A stretch of DNA of 64,000 nt from Trochalopteron elliotii (GCA_024734555.1 JANPWX010000653.1:3000936-3064935); one strand, 5' to 3'; shown: positions 25,369 through 37,733, numbered from the stretch's first letter. Notes: generated by a model not told the origin, from the sequence alone. Made by a program: numbers and translations.

Positions 25369-28060
25369 GTCAAGGATATCCAGTGTCCTGCTGCAATAAA
25401 ATCCCTTGGTTTTTCTCAGCTGGCATTCTAAGCCATTATCAGCTTCTCCTCCAAAAACGTCATACTTTTCCCTCACTCTTGATACTGTGAAGGTGAGAGA
25501 CTGAAGGAAAAAGATTAAGATTTTCCATCAAATCTTCATTCAAAAGGAATTCTGCTGTCACACCTTTAAACCTGGGCCACAATAGAAACAGGTAGCAAGT
25601 GTGAACAATTCCCTTGTCAGCTGAAATTTTCTGGTTTTTTCTGCTTTTCCACATTTTGTATCCAGAACTAGCAAGGCTGAGCTTGATTTTCTCTTCAACC
25701 ACTTAATTTTGTAAGTTATTACCCTGATCTCGTTTGTATTTGTGATACTTATATGACATTTAATGCTCTAAAAGACATCATAGTCAGACTATTTACCACA
25801 CAAAAAATCCCACAAATTAAAAACTGAAGTCTCTAAGTTTTATTGCTCTGAAAAAAATTGGAAAGACCAATCCTAAAGCAACAGCACAGTGCAAATTTCA
25901 TTAGGGTCACAACACAGAGCAAACAGAACTGCTTGGGCTCAGCTTATGAATATAAGCTGATCAACCCTAATTTTTATCTGAAAATCACAAGAATGTTTCT
26001 AAATAGTGAAATTACGAAGTTCAGGAATACCCCTCTAGTAGGTGTGTTTTATTAAGGGTGTTGGTAACAGGAAATTAGAAATTATGAAATTATGTGAAAT
26101 AATTCTTCTGAGGATCTGAAACAAGTCCCTGCTTCTGTACCCAAAGTCCCAATGTAGATGCAGTTATACTGACAAAGGACTATACATCCCCTGGGGTGCA
26201 CCATAAGCTATGCTGGTACAAGCTACATAAATAGAGCAGAAATCTTCTCGTAGTGTAGACTGTGCTGAAGACAGAGTGACAGAGACCCTGAGAAAAAACT
26301 GGGTGATGTGGCTCTGGCTGCAGTAATGGAGGGTCAAATGCACAGCCTGACTCTGAGAGTCTCATTCCTAAGGTTATAACTTAGAACAAGAGACATTTTT
26401 AACACCTTTGAAAACTGCCAGTTCCTACTGCTGGGAGATTCTTCTTGTGCAACCAAAACAAAGACTATATCACAACTAGATTAAAAAAAAAATATTCTCA
26501 GCTGAATCTTCAATATATATTTTATGGACAGGGTTTTTATTACCATCGGCCATTGTATTGTGTAAATGAGTTAATATGGTTTTTAAATTCATGGAGAGTT
26601 CTTTGTTTGATTAGAAGGAGCTGAATTTTGTCTAAAGACAAAATTTTCCTAGATTTGTAGAAAATCTATTTTATTGGACTTTTAATACCATTATTTAAAT
26701 AATATACTCAGGTAGTAACAGACAATAGCTCATACTGACCTTGAATTCACTACACAGGTATAAATATAATGTCAAATTTTATTCTTTTGCAAGTTACTCA
26801 GATCATTTCCTACTGTGGAAAAGACTTGTTAGACACCAATCACAGCAAGCACTGAATAAGTATCCAAAAATGTAGTTGAAGAACAGAGATAGGATGACCT
26901 AATAGCCTGTGTTTTGCCTGCACGAAGGTGTTTGCCAACAGTTCATTAAACAGAAAACATTTGAAATTCAGACTTTGCTAGATCACGTCAGCACTGCGGA
27001 AACAAGGCATCAAAGTAATGTTGAGGATCTGGGTCTGAACAATTTTCCCAAGGTCATCCACAATGTTTGTAGCAGTGCAGCAATGTTTAAAGCCATGCTG
27101 TCCACATTGCAGACAAATACCATAACAACCGAGCCATCCTCTGTGAAAGGAATGTACAACAGGAATCTCTATTTCCAGATAATACAGGGGGTCACCCTCT
27201 GCCACATGAGGATATTTACACCTGGGGAAGAAAGAAATCAACAGTTCTTCTGTTTTAACCTTTCTCTTGATCTTGAAGCTTCAATCCAACATTCTCAGTC
27301 TCCAAAACAAAACCAGTAAATTGACATGTCATACAGCTTACAAAATGAGGAGTGTTATCAAGGACAGGCTTTGTAACCAGGCTTCGTTCGGTACATGAGC
27401 ACAATTCATATTGTTCCCACCTATTACCAGGGCTTGAATAAGTAAAATATGAACCATTCCACAATCTGCATACTCATTTATATTACCTATATGCGAAACT
27501 TAGGAAATAAAAAATGTTCTGTTTCCCCTTCAAGCGTAGCACTCTGTGTAACACAAGTCAGCTAAGTTATCTTGGTGAGACCAGGCTTTGACATGAGCTT
27601 TGCAAACGAGGAGCAGACATTTACCCTTTGAGTTTAAAAGTGAAACTGAAATTTCAGAAAGTGTAATCTCTTCTCTTTCTGGAAGTTTATGACATTTCTT
27701 GGTCCCAAATTTTCTATGACTTTCAGCTGGTTTAGGATTGGTACAAATATAAAATTTTCTAGTTGACACAGGAGACACTGTGGTTCTAAATAAACCTTTA
27801 GCATAATGTATAAGTTTTTTGCAGGGCTTCAAGATAAAGTATGAAGTAGGGGAATTAGGTGAGTTTTACTCCAATTTTCTCAAACTCAAGGTTCAAACCA
27901 AAAACTGAGCATAATCTCAGTCAAAAGCAGATTTTTGGCATTAAAATCTTGCAAAGCAACGCGATTAGGACTCAGAATGAAAATGGTATGGGAAGGATCT
28001 CTATTGAACTGCTTACAGCATCTTCTGTGAGACTCCAGCTGAAATACAACCAAGACCCTT
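25369..28060. other. Non-coding DNA, no gene recognised
   Basis: Includes a 136-codon plus frame at 26909-27319 with an overlapping 87-codon minus frame. Neither has a recognisable domain or clear splice context. A possible DNA-transposon remnant at 26140-26275 is listed separately. Confidence 0.5.
26140..26275. mobile_element. Possible old non-autonomous DNA transposon remnant
   Basis: The stretch with GTTATACTGACAAAGGACTATACATCCCC, CATAAGCTATGCTGGTACAAGC and CTTCTCGTAGTGTAGAC recalls, from memory, sauropsid hAT-type non-autonomous elements built around TAGCTATGCCGGTA and CTAGTGTAGAC blocks. No terminal inverted repeats or target duplication could be delimited, so this is a tentative family-level guess. 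Confidence 0.25.
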
Positions 28061-28870
28061 ATTCCTAGTTTGCATTTGTCCTTCTCCTCTAACTCCTACT
28101 TCATTAACATTTCCCAAACTTCTTTTTATTCTCAACCTGCTTGTCTGCGCTAGTGCTTTCCTCATCTTCTGCTGCTCTTGCAGGACTCTCTTTACTACTC
28201 CTCCTCATTGCACCACCCATTCTGCTTAAGTATCCCCTCATCATCTCAGACACATCTCCCTTTACTTGTCATAATTCTGCCCAGTTTGGTGTTTCTTCCT
28301 TCATCTTTTTAATCTTTCCTTATTCCTCAGCTCCTCTGCTTCCATTTCCTTGAGCCAATTTACCTCTTGACATCTCCTGGCTGTGCTTCTCTGCCTGTTC
28401 TTACTCTGGAAAACTTTCCTAACATTCAATCCCAATGTCTGGCTACAGTGTTATCCTATTTCTTTTTATTTTAGCTTTCACAGACATAGCCATGGAAGAG
28501 CTCTATCTTTGCAAAAGTAAATATGAGACTGTTACTGTAAACAGAACTCTCACCTTCTCCAGGCTGAAAATCCTAACTAATTCACTCTTTCCTTATGGAC
28601 CATGTATTCTCACATCATTCTTGTTCTCTGAAATTTCAGTCCATTTCTTGAAATAAAATACTGCACTCTGAATAATATTTCACCACTGAGACCTTATCAG
28701 TACCAGGCAGAGAAAAATGTATGATTTCCCCTCTAATCAAGTATCCTCTTCTTTCAATTCAAGATCTTTGTTGGTTTTTTTCTCAAAGTCTTTCTATCCC
28801 CTAAATCACTTCAAGCCCAGTTGTGTCAGAGATCAGAATTTTTGGTCTCTTCAGGCAATTGTAGTTGTAA
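28061..28870. repeat. Pyrimidine-rich stretch (plus strand)
   Basis: About 800 bases with a strong T+C excess on the plus strand. It includes a good splice-acceptor-like tract (CTTTTTATTTTAG ending near 28472), but the following segment has only a weak donor (AAAAGTAAAT near 28515), so no exon is called. Part near 28660-28790 distantly resembles degraded CR1 sequence on the minus strand, too weak to assert. Confidence 0.35.
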
Positions 28871-29689
28871 GCTAAACATTTTTGCTAGAAATACAATGGT
28901 AGTTCCAGTCTCAAAAGAAGAGTACCCTGAATATCATCGTTTACTGCTCCACCCCAATAATCTGATGTCTTTTTGATATTCTGATAAGTGTTAATTTAGG
29001 AATTTAAGGAAAATTAATTAGTAATGCTGGTGCAGATAACCCCATGCGGAAAAAATAACACCGGCTCTGTTATTTTAGGATAATATTTTTTAAATGTTCA
29101 CTCTGTTTACAGAAGTGAGAAACAGGATCAGTCTAAGTTGACTTAAAGACATATGTATTTAAGTAACACTTTCAGAAAAAAAAAAGAAAAGAACAGCTTT
29201 TGGCATTACCTTTAAAATCTGTGCTAAAACTACTTTTGCTTAGAGAATATTTACACAGCATGCAATACCCATATGCTTCCAGAGTCAGGGAAGATTCTAG
29301 GAAAGAGATTTCTCACTTTTACTGAAAATAAAAATGCCATGGACAGTTATTTGCAGTTAATCCTCAAAAAACAAAAACCAGCACTAAATTGAATTTTACT
29401 CTTTAAATGATATTGACAATTCTGTAGAACGAGATCAATTTTTAAAGTTGGCACCAAGAGGGATCCCACTTGTTTCCCTGATTTATTGACAACCACTTTA
29501 CATATTCTGGCTTATAACAGTGAAAACAGCAATTTAATTTCATCTCTAAATTCCTCAGCTTCAGTAGACTCTTTGTAGTATATAGATAATAATTTACTCT
29601 GAATTGTGGTCTGACCACCACTTGATGCAATGAGTGAGAATGTGCTGGGAAGCCTCTCTGAACCATTTCAAGCAGCCTTTCAAGAAGCT

Positions 29690-29960
29690 ATCCAGCAAGG
29701 AAGATTAAACATTAGCTGATTACCGACAAGTAATTAACAATGTCAACGAAACACAGAAACTGAATTAATAATAATTATATCATCAACACGCTGATCATCT
29801 TGTAGAGAATCCCAGGGAAGAGGAGAGGTTAATTACTCATTGCTAGCAGAACAGCAGGAAGTCGACCAAAACCATGCCTCTGCATGGTGTTAACTGCCAG
29901 GCAGATAATTAATTAACATCATAATTGTAATGCAGGCAGCATGAAAATATTGAAATATTA
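29690..29960. promoter_or_regulatory. CNE-like block, TAAT/TTAATTA-rich
   Basis: Dense homeodomain-type cores: ACAAGTAATTAACAATG, CTGAATTAATAATAATTATATC, GGTTAATTACTCATTGC, GATAATTAATTAACATC and CATAATTGTAATGC, in unique sequence with retained CpGs (ACCGACAAG, GTCAACGAAAC, AACACGCTGATC, AGTCGACC). GTTAATTACTCATTGC and TTAATTAAC-type sites are also seen in LIM/PAX/HNF1-type elements. This is among the best enhancer-like textures in the window. Function is inference. Confidence 0.45.
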
Positions 29961-30310
29961 CTTCATTTCCATTCTATTACCTATCCAGCACATTCTGTAA
30001 CTTAGAGGCTTGAACTGCAAACCTTGGTTGTGTCCAGAGTCTCAGGTGATGTGGCTTTGACTTTATTTTCCATCAGAGATCTATAATGAATGAAAGACTG
30101 TGAGAGGACAGGCTGGTGAGAGGATAAAGAGCCAGCAGGGAGTCAGTTCAGACAAAGATTTCTTCTGTCTTCACATGAGATGTTCAAGCATGATTCAGGA
30201 AAAGTTAGACTTGTGGTGAGTGCATGGCTAAGAGAGTTAGACTGCCAACAATTTCTCTCAAAAGAAATTAAGAAAATACTTGGAAAATATATTAAATCAC
30301 ATGTAATCAG
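29961..30310. other. Non-coding spacer
   Basis: No gene or repeat recognised between the CNE-like block and the CR1 copy. Confidence 0.5.
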
Positions 30311-30741
30311 AGAATAGAAGCATAGAATCACTACTGTTGGAAACAACCTCCAAGATCATTGAGTCCAACCATCAACTTGGCACTGCCAAGTCCACCACTA
30401 AACCACATCCCCAAGTTCCACATTACACACCCTCTAAATACCTCCATTTAGGTGGTGATTCCACAACTTCCCTGGGCAGCCTGTTAGAGTGCCTGACAAT
30501 CCTTTCAGTGCACAAGTTTTTCCTAATAGCCCATCTAAACCTCCCCTGGTGCACCTTGAGCCCATTTCCTCTCATCCTGTCACTTGTTACCTGTGAGAAG
30601 AGCCTGACTCCCACCTGGCTACAACCCCATTGCAGAGAGTTATAGAGAGCAAGAAGGTTTCTAAGTCTGTTTTTTTTCTCCAGACTAAACACCCCAACTC
30701 CCTCAGCTGCTGCTCACAAGGCTTGTGCTCCAGACCCATCC
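30311..30741 (-). mobile_element. CR1 LINE 3' fragment, about 430 bp (minus)
   Basis: This is the longest CR1 copy here. Read on the plus strand it starts with the reversed tail (AGAATAGAAGCATAGAATCA), then CTCCAAGATCATTGAGTCCAACC, CACTGCCAAGTCCACCACTAA, TGGTGATTCCACAACTTCCC, TGGGCAGCCTGTTAGAGTGCC and CACCTTGAGCCCATTTCCTC, and ends near TTGTGCTCCAGACCCATCC. The layout is the 3' UTR and end of ORF2 of a CR1. It is 5' truncated with no intact frame. Opposing short frames over 30337-30692 are shadows of it. Confidence 0.95.
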
Positions 30742-33335
30742 AAATGAGGGTACATAATCATGATGATGATCTAAGTCCCAAGCAGATCTTCAGGAAGAAG
30801 AATGCATGGATGTTACCTATCATACTTGACTCCCCTGTTGAATGTCATGACTTTCAGCTCTTCTGATGGTCTTTCTGCAGATCCTTTTGTTTCATGTCTT
30901 CAATGAAAAATGCTCTTCCTCCATCACAAGTTGTGTGGCTTGAAGCAGGAATGCTGACAATCCCTGTAGTGGCCTGGAGGATGGCACACCACTTAAACAG
31001 AAGCATTTTGTACAGTTCTGGTCAAACTGATCCAGGACAGAATAAACTAAGAGGTTTTCTATTGTCTCCATTCTGTCAAACAGCCAGGAACAATTTTACA
31101 TGCCCACTTGCCCCACTGGAAAGACATTACAGTACTTTGTGTCCAAAAATATCTGTCCTATAACCATGAGCTTCTGAAATTTTACCCTTGCAAAAAGACC
31201 CTATCAATATAACCTTACAAAACTTCCTTTAAATCAAATGAGAGAAAGATGCAGGCAATCAGTTTACTAAAGTTGGTGTTTTTTCCTGACTTGTCCCACA
31301 TTAAAAAGAAAGAAACAAACTAACAAAAAAAAATTAAAACCCAACCTAAAACTAGGAAGGTATGTGGGGAAAATAATGACCCTGCAAAATGCCCAGGGAG
31401 GATCTGAACTGAAAGTCACCATTACCACCAAGTGAGGGAAAACCATTGGTACTGGAGTACATTGAGCTGAATAGTGCACATGAAATCTGGCTATTTTTTT
31501 TGTTTGTTTTTTTGATATTGTGTGTCACAACTGATCTTCTTGGAGATGAACAGCAACATAAGACAAAATGTGCAAAGTTACATTTCCTTGATCAGAAGAT
31601 ATTGAATTTTGATCATCTGTAAATTTAAACTGCCCTTTTTAAATTGTCTGAGAGCTTGAAACAGAGTCGTTTTGAAAGAGCTACAATTCACGTAAAATAA
31701 AATAAGCTCACCAGCATTAGACCCATTTAGTCTTTTAAAGAGAGTGCTCTGAAAGAGTTATGGTGATTTGTAAAAATTCCCTTTGTCACCCAAATTCACT
31801 GCATGTTCAGAACATGTAGTGCATTCCACATGTGTGCAGTTGGCTGTTTGCAATAAGAAGTGTTCAGGTGCAGGCTGGTAGAAGAACAGCTTGGTGGTTA
31901 TGCCTGGGATGTGGTGAGCACATCATGAGTTCACTCCTAGGCCTTTCTGTATATGGCCTTCCTGCAATACACAGAACAGTCACCATTTAAATAACTACTT
32001 GTATAGCTCCATCTGCACCTGTAGAGCAGCAGAAGTTATACCTGGAGATAGATAAACAAGTTCATTAAGAGTTTGAATCATGTTCCAAGAGGGAACACAA
32101 GTCACAGTAGACAGATTTCCATAACACGTCTTGAAAAGGGGAGGACAACTATTCTTGCATTCTGGCCAATATTCTCTTTGTAACAGAGGCCCTAACACCC
32201 AGAGCCTGTTTGTGACTTCTCCCTGCTCATATAAATGCTTGTGCAGTCACTGCTCCATCAGTCTTTAACTCATAACCTTGACAAGCTCTCTGGGACTGAC
32301 AGGAGATGCAGAGCACCAAGTCCCTTTCCATTCTGCCTGGGGCCAGGTCTTATTTCACTCTGCAGCCAATGAGCTTCTCACTGGAGGTCATGCTCGGAGT
32401 ATTAAACAGATATACCGAACATTTACCAACAACAACAAACTTATTTGCACTGAAATAAGCCAGGACTAATCCTACTGTCTTCTTCAGACTTTCTCCAGAG
32501 CTGGTGGAAAGTGAGACCATTGGAAGAACCAGATCCTTTACAGTCAGCTGCAGTCACTGCTGGCCTCACACCATACACAGCCATATCCTCATGAGTACAA
32601 ACAGGACTCAGCTCACCCTGCAGGATGTAAAACTCAGAATACACCAAGAAAGGGACAGGTGAATATCCAGAGCATCTTTAAATCTCTGGATCACTGCTTG
32701 AATTTCACTCACAATTCATTAAGATGATTTTGCCACGACTAAATGGTTATTAATGCAACCTCAAAGGATCTTAAGTCAAGGTTAGAGACTCCTTATCCTA
32801 TCACCTAAAAAACTACTTTCCATTGAGAACAAAGGATAAACATATTCTATGGCTAAATGTTGCAAAGAAATTAAAGGATTTGCAGCCCTGAGTTAAATAT
32901 CTTGTATTACCCCAAGAAAAAAGAATGTCATTCAACTTTCAACATTTTGCAAACACCCAAGTCAAGCCAGCCTTTTGGTGACTGAGTCGATGATAATTTG
33001 AATTATATAAATTACAAGGACAGTTAACAGCTCACCTGTACTGGAATATTTAACGTGATTGGAAAAGCTATTTAAGTACATTCACATCTGGGAGCCCTTC
33101 AAGGTGGTTTGTTCAGCAGGGTATGTTGATAAATATCTTGTCGCCCAGTGCCACTGCCTTTGGTGTGATGTTCAGCTCCCACATCTTTCTGTTTCCTCCC
33201 ACGATAAACAGATCCTTGTGTGCTTGTGTAGAAGAATTTCTTAAAAATGTACAATTCCCTTTGGGAAATCCTAAACCTATTCCCTTCTGTACTCTTTTTA
33301 ATCTTTCCATCCTCTTTTCCAGCAGAAATCTTGCA
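30742..33335. other. Non-coding DNA, no gene recognised
   Basis: Includes a T-rich tract near 31492-31514 and an A-rich tract at 31305-31345. Short frames only, none recognisable. Confidence 0.5.
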
Positions 33336-33378
33336 TTTATTTTAGAGATAAAATAAATTATTCTATCTCTAAAATAAA
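33336..33378. repeat. Near-perfect 43-bp palindrome
   Basis: TTTATTTTAGAGATA at 33336-33350 is exactly complementary to TATCTCTAAAATAAA at 33364-33378 (15 of 15). Inside the 13-base spacer a further AATAA/TTATT pairing continues the symmetry around the central A. The whole is a 43-bp almost perfect inverted repeat. The nearby 128-codon minus frame (33113-33499) runs through it and is probably chance. Confidence 0.9.
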
Positions 33379-33890
33379 CATCTGTAAATGTCACCTTCTG
33401 CATCTTCTGCATTTCCTTAAGTAGAACTTTATTAGGCCATAGTATATAATGTAAATATAAAGTAAGAAAATGTGAGGTGCCAGCCACTTTGGCCTGCATT
33501 CCTGACTCACACAGGTTTATTAAAAGCAGTTCATCCTCCCAACAGATTTAATGGGCACAATGCTGTTGTAATGAGTACTTGAACCTCAAACGATGGTGAG
33601 AGGACACATTCACATGTACCTCATCCTACAAACCTGAAGCAGGCATGCTTGAAGAGTGGTAAATTTTTAGGAGTTTCTGTCTGGATACTGTAGTCCATAA
33701 TTATTTTCAACACTGCTGCTACCTGTCAAAGGAGTTGTATGAAGTTTTAGCATGGGTCTTAAACCTGTTTTTCATCTGTCCTTTTGTTTTCCTTACATTA
33801 ACTTCTTCTCAAACTCTAGCCTTGATGAGCCCTGAAATCTGCCCTTGCTGCTTTTCCTTATATGCCCTGTATTTTTCACACATAAAATGT
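33379..33890. other. Non-coding spacer
   Basis: No gene or repeat family recognised between the palindrome and the G run. Confidence 0.5.
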
Positions 33891-33902
33891 GGGGGGGGGG
33901 GG
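33891..33902. repeat. G12 homopolymer
   Basis: Twelve consecutive G on the plus strand, directly after AAAATGT. Rare in an AT-rich region and prone to length error in sequencing. Confidence 0.95.
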
Positions 33903-33984
33903 TTTAATACAGAGCTGAAAAAATGTGGATAAAATTTCCAGTGTAAGCCAGCAAAGCTAAATCAAAATTAATAGAAAGAGATTC

Positions 33985-34330
33985 CCAGAAGGAAGCACAT
34001 CATCGTGAAATGGGTTGATCTTTGATGATGCAATTATATATGGAACATTTCAAGTAACTTTGCCCAATTACATCCAAAGACACTGGTTACTACACTAAGG
34101 GTTTTGTTAATCTCAATAAAAATAGGGTGGTCTGAAGTGCAGCCACTAGATAATTAAAATTAGAATGCTATAGATGGCTCCTAGATTACTCATTTTATAT
34201 AACGAATTGAAAGCCTAATAGGAAAACTCATAATACCAGCCCTCTTAACATTAACAATTACCATGATTAACAATGATACTCACAACTCATTTTTCATTAA
34301 AGACTATGGGCAGAGATAAGCTTGTTTATA
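33985..34330. promoter_or_regulatory. CNE-like block
   Basis: Unique sequence with GTTGATCTTTGATGATGC (TCF/LEF-like CTTTGAT), CCACTAGATAATTAAAATTAG, AACATTAACAATTACCATG and GATTAACAATGATACTC (SOX-like AACAAT). No repeats and no coding frame. The texture suggests a developmental enhancer. Not tested by alignment. Confidence 0.4.
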
Positions 34331-37143
34331 TAGACTAGCTTTTGAACTGATGAGCTATTTATCACTCCAAAAGCCATGAAAGGACAGAACAGCACCCAGC
34401 AATTAAAACTTGCAAAGTGACCTCGTGACAGTGAAAGACCCACCCTTCTTTGGAGCAACAGTAAGGCAATTGTTTTCAAATCAGTTAAAAATGGAAAGAT
34501 CATTTGCTGGTTTGTTAAAACATACATCTTGGCCTTGTAGTGACTGGAGCATTTGGCTTCACACAGAAGGGCTCTTACAGAAATGCAGATTTTCCAGTGT
34601 GCACCACAAATAAGATAGGTGAAGTTCTAAGAGATACTAGATCAAAAGACTGATGTGCAAAGGATCAATAATGCTTTATATTAAAACAGCAAATAGAGAA
34701 ACAAAGTTTTGCATAGGTATTACCACAGACAAAGATCTAAGCATATGCCATGTATGTGTCTCAGCTTGAGATCCCAATCAATCCTCATTTTCCTATTCCT
34801 ATTTTGGGTTTCCTGTCTCATTGCTGCATTCTCTCTTTAGTCCTCCCAGACTAAGCTTTTGAGGAGAAGAAAGTGTCTTATTTACCTGTCACCAAAAAAA
34901 ACCCTCCATCTGGATTCTACTCCAGAATCTTGAAACTTTTCCCAGGTTCAATAGAGCATTGAGGAGTCAAGACAATGGACACATTAAAAGAAAAGGAAAA
35001 TAGCACAGAAGTAAAAGGAACAAGTCTTTCTAAAGGTGGAAAAAAATTAAGTCAGACATGGCTAAACTGTTCAATTCAGGTATCTGATATTTTTAAGGCA
35101 TTACTTACAGATTCATCATTTCATTCATGTAATATTAGACATGCTCAGGGTGCAGTATAATATAAAAGAGACTAAGAAATACCACAAAATATAAGACATC
35201 CTTGCTGGCAATGATTCAACTTCCCATTGAGAAGGGAAGCTGACATTTAAGAACAGCATACATCCATTCTAGCCTTACCACTACAACCCTAAGGAAATAT
35301 AAGAAAAAGAAAATTTACAAGAAGATTTTCAAAATGACCAGTTTGAAAAATATTATATTTATTATATTTATTATTTATATTAAATGCTTAGCCCACATCT
35401 AATTTAGGAGTTACTGAGGATTTTTATTAATCAAATTAATTTACTATTCAATTAAAAAGCAAAAATAAATGTGAAAGCTCTATTACACCAGCTACATCAG
35501 AAACACACATGCCCATATATGCATATACAGTCAATTTAAAAAACAATTAGCTATCTGTCCGTAGGTAACATATGCCTGCAGAAATTTTCTGGATTTACTT
35601 TGGAAAAAAATTAGATGTCAAAATTTTGCTTGCTGGAGGAATGAGAGGGAATCAGACAGCAGCATTCAAGAGCAGATACTTTGGCTATGCCTTTTCCATG
35701 CTTCTACATTTTTCTGGTACCAATTGATTTGGGATGATGTGCTGCTGAGCAGTGAGCACAACCCACCTAAACATAATCAACACATGCTACATTTATTTCC
35801 TCATGGCTCCTCCCATTGTTACGCTTTTTTTCAGCAGCTGATGATAATACCCAAAACTGATTTAAAATGAGTAACTCCTTCCATCTCAGCACACCTTGAA
35901 AATCCTGGGTAAGTTTCTGAGAGGATTACCACGGGCTGGTGGGAAGAAAAGTACATGCCATGACCTTGTGGAGCCAGAGCTATGCTGAAGACAGCAGCAG
36001 ACCCACTGGGGGAAACATGTTCTACTGCTTAGACATCAACAAGAATCCCTTCACCCTCCCTGCTGCAGCTGCTGTTTCGAGAGAGACATTCTCCAAAACA
36101 TGATTTCCCAGGAACCAGTGGAACACTGTTCTGCTGATGGGAGAGAATTATCAGCCTCTTCTTCCCAACCATGATGGAACCCCTGTGTTTTTTGACAGCA
36201 CACGTCATACTATCTGACCCCCACTGTGATCCCAGCTTATTGCAGTGTACGTGTATAAGCCTGAACACAGTTTTCCAGAAAGAATATAATGGTTACTTTA
36301 TTGAAAGCTTTTGTCCTTGTTTGTCAGCTGATAATGCACCGTGTACTTTGCACAAAACCCAGCCCAACACCTGTGAGACACAGGATATTTGTATGAGTGG
36401 AGCTTCATGCAAACCCAAGGGTGTCACTTCTTCAGTCACTGCTCTCCTCCTGAGCATCTTGCTTTTACCAATAGAAGGGGGAGAAGGAATCATGCAGGCT
36501 GTGGGGTCTGAGAAAGAGCATTAAAGGGACAAAGTGGATAGAGGTCTGACATGATGAATGGGGCTTGAAGTTTGGCATGATCCAAGACCACATTAAGAAA
36601 TAAACTCTAGATTCAACCAGTTGAAATCACCTGTTTGCATAACTACTTTTCCCAACAACAATTAATTTTCAAACCTCTTGTTCATAAAACCTTTGGTCTC
36701 AGTTCCAGGGCTGTGAATCAAAACTAACTCGAGCAAAGTGCTCAGAGTAATCACATCTAGAGTATCTGCCAGCAAAATTTGACTGAGCAGATTCCTTCTG
36801 CTTTTATTGTCAGAGGAGGAAGTGAAGAAGAATTGTTTGAGTTTTTTTCTTTGATAGAAGCTCACAAGACTGGTTTGGTAAATCAAGACTACAGAGAAGT
36901 CAGATAGGAATTTAATCATGATTGGCACATAGACTGCAGTCTCTTTAAAGCAAAGTGATACATCATCTGCACTCATATATCATGTCATACCAACAATACC
37001 TGATACATCTATCCAGGTAAATATCATTGGAAGACATTCTCCACATCCAGTTTTCTGGAAAGTGAGTTTTAAAAAAGGATTTTTCTGATACAGGTCTACA
37101 TCCCACACATTAGAAGGTCTGACAGTTTTTAGGACCTAGATAA
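34331..37143. other. Non-coding DNA, no gene recognised
   Basis: Contains a short AT-rich tandem tract (35352-35378). A 117-codon plus frame (36171-36524) and a 104-codon minus frame (36662-36976) have no recognisable domains or splice context. Confidence 0.5.
35352..35378. repeat. AT-rich 9-bp tandem repeat, about 3 units
   Basis: Unit ATTATATTT repeated twice and followed by a diverged third unit (ATTATTTAT). Confidence 0.8.
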
Positions 37144-37330
37144 CTGAATAGTAGAATAACTGGAAAGGGACCTTTGGAAGCCCCCTGGTCCAACTCTTAC
37201 TCAAAGTGATGCTGGCTTTGAAGTTTGGGTAGTTTGTTCAGGGCCCTGTCCAGAACAGTTTTGAGTGTTTCCAAGGATGGATACCCTACAGACTTCCTGA
37301 AAAACTAAGACAGTTTTAAAAGTGTGTTTC
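37144..37330 (-). mobile_element. CR1 LINE 3' fragment (minus)
   Basis: The plus strand shows the reversed tail (GAATAGTAGAATAACTGG), AAAGGGACCTTTGGAAGCC, TGGTCCAACTCTTACTCAAAG, GTTTGTTCAGGGCCCTGTCC and TTTGAGTGTTTCCAAGGATGG, in the order of a reverse-complement CR1 3' end. The GCTCAGGGCCTTGTCC-type block places it in a CR1 group different from the 30311 copy. Truncated and diverged. Confidence 0.9.
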
Positions 37331-37635
37331 CCTTGTTCCCTTTCTTTGGGAGAAATTGAAGTCTTTAGGGGGAAGTCAACTCCAGATGAGTCTTTCTTTA
37401 GAAAAGAGAATAAAAGGGGACAAACACTAGTGTGGACAAGATCGACACTCACCTTTAGTCTCAGTGCTTCCTGCCATCCAACATGAGCTGTGTGCTCTCT
37501 GATGTGACTGTGTTCTGAAGAAGGTCTCTTTCCATATATGTTATATATGATTTGGAGAGGCTTTAGCTCAGTTACCAGGGTCTGTTACAACAGTGAGATA
37601 CAGAAACCAGCCTTTCTTGTTTCTTACACCTTACA
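37331..37635. other. Non-coding spacer between repeats
   Basis: No gene or repeat family recognised. Confidence 0.5.
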
Positions 37636-37728
37636 AGAATTGCCCCAGGTCACCCAAACAAACAGCAGCAGACAGAATTTAACTCAGTTTTCCCTCAGTT
37701 ACAGCACAGCTCAGTAACCATAATACAG
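37636..37728 (-). mobile_element. Ancient MIR SINE remnant (minus)
   Basis: The plus strand reads AATTGCCCCAGGTCACCCAA, then GCAGCAGACAG, TTTAACTCAGTTTTCCCTC and AGCTCAGTAACCATAATACAG. This follows the reverse complement of MIR (CTTGCCCAAGGTCACACAGC, GGCAGAGCC, GAACCCAG, TCTTAACCACTATACTG). It lies immediately before the LTR, which inserted a few bases beyond its end. Confidence 0.5.
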
Positions 37729-37733
37729 AGATC

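Noticed and set aside
26909..27319. 136-codon plus frame with opposing 87-codon minus frame
   Set aside because: Openness on both strands and lack of any domain indicate chance.
28472..28516. Possible small plus-strand exon
   Set aside because: Good acceptor but weak donor and only about 42 bases; chance is likely in pyrimidine-rich DNA.
33113..33499. 128-codon minus frame
   Set aside because: Runs straight through an AT-rich palindrome; no homology recognised.
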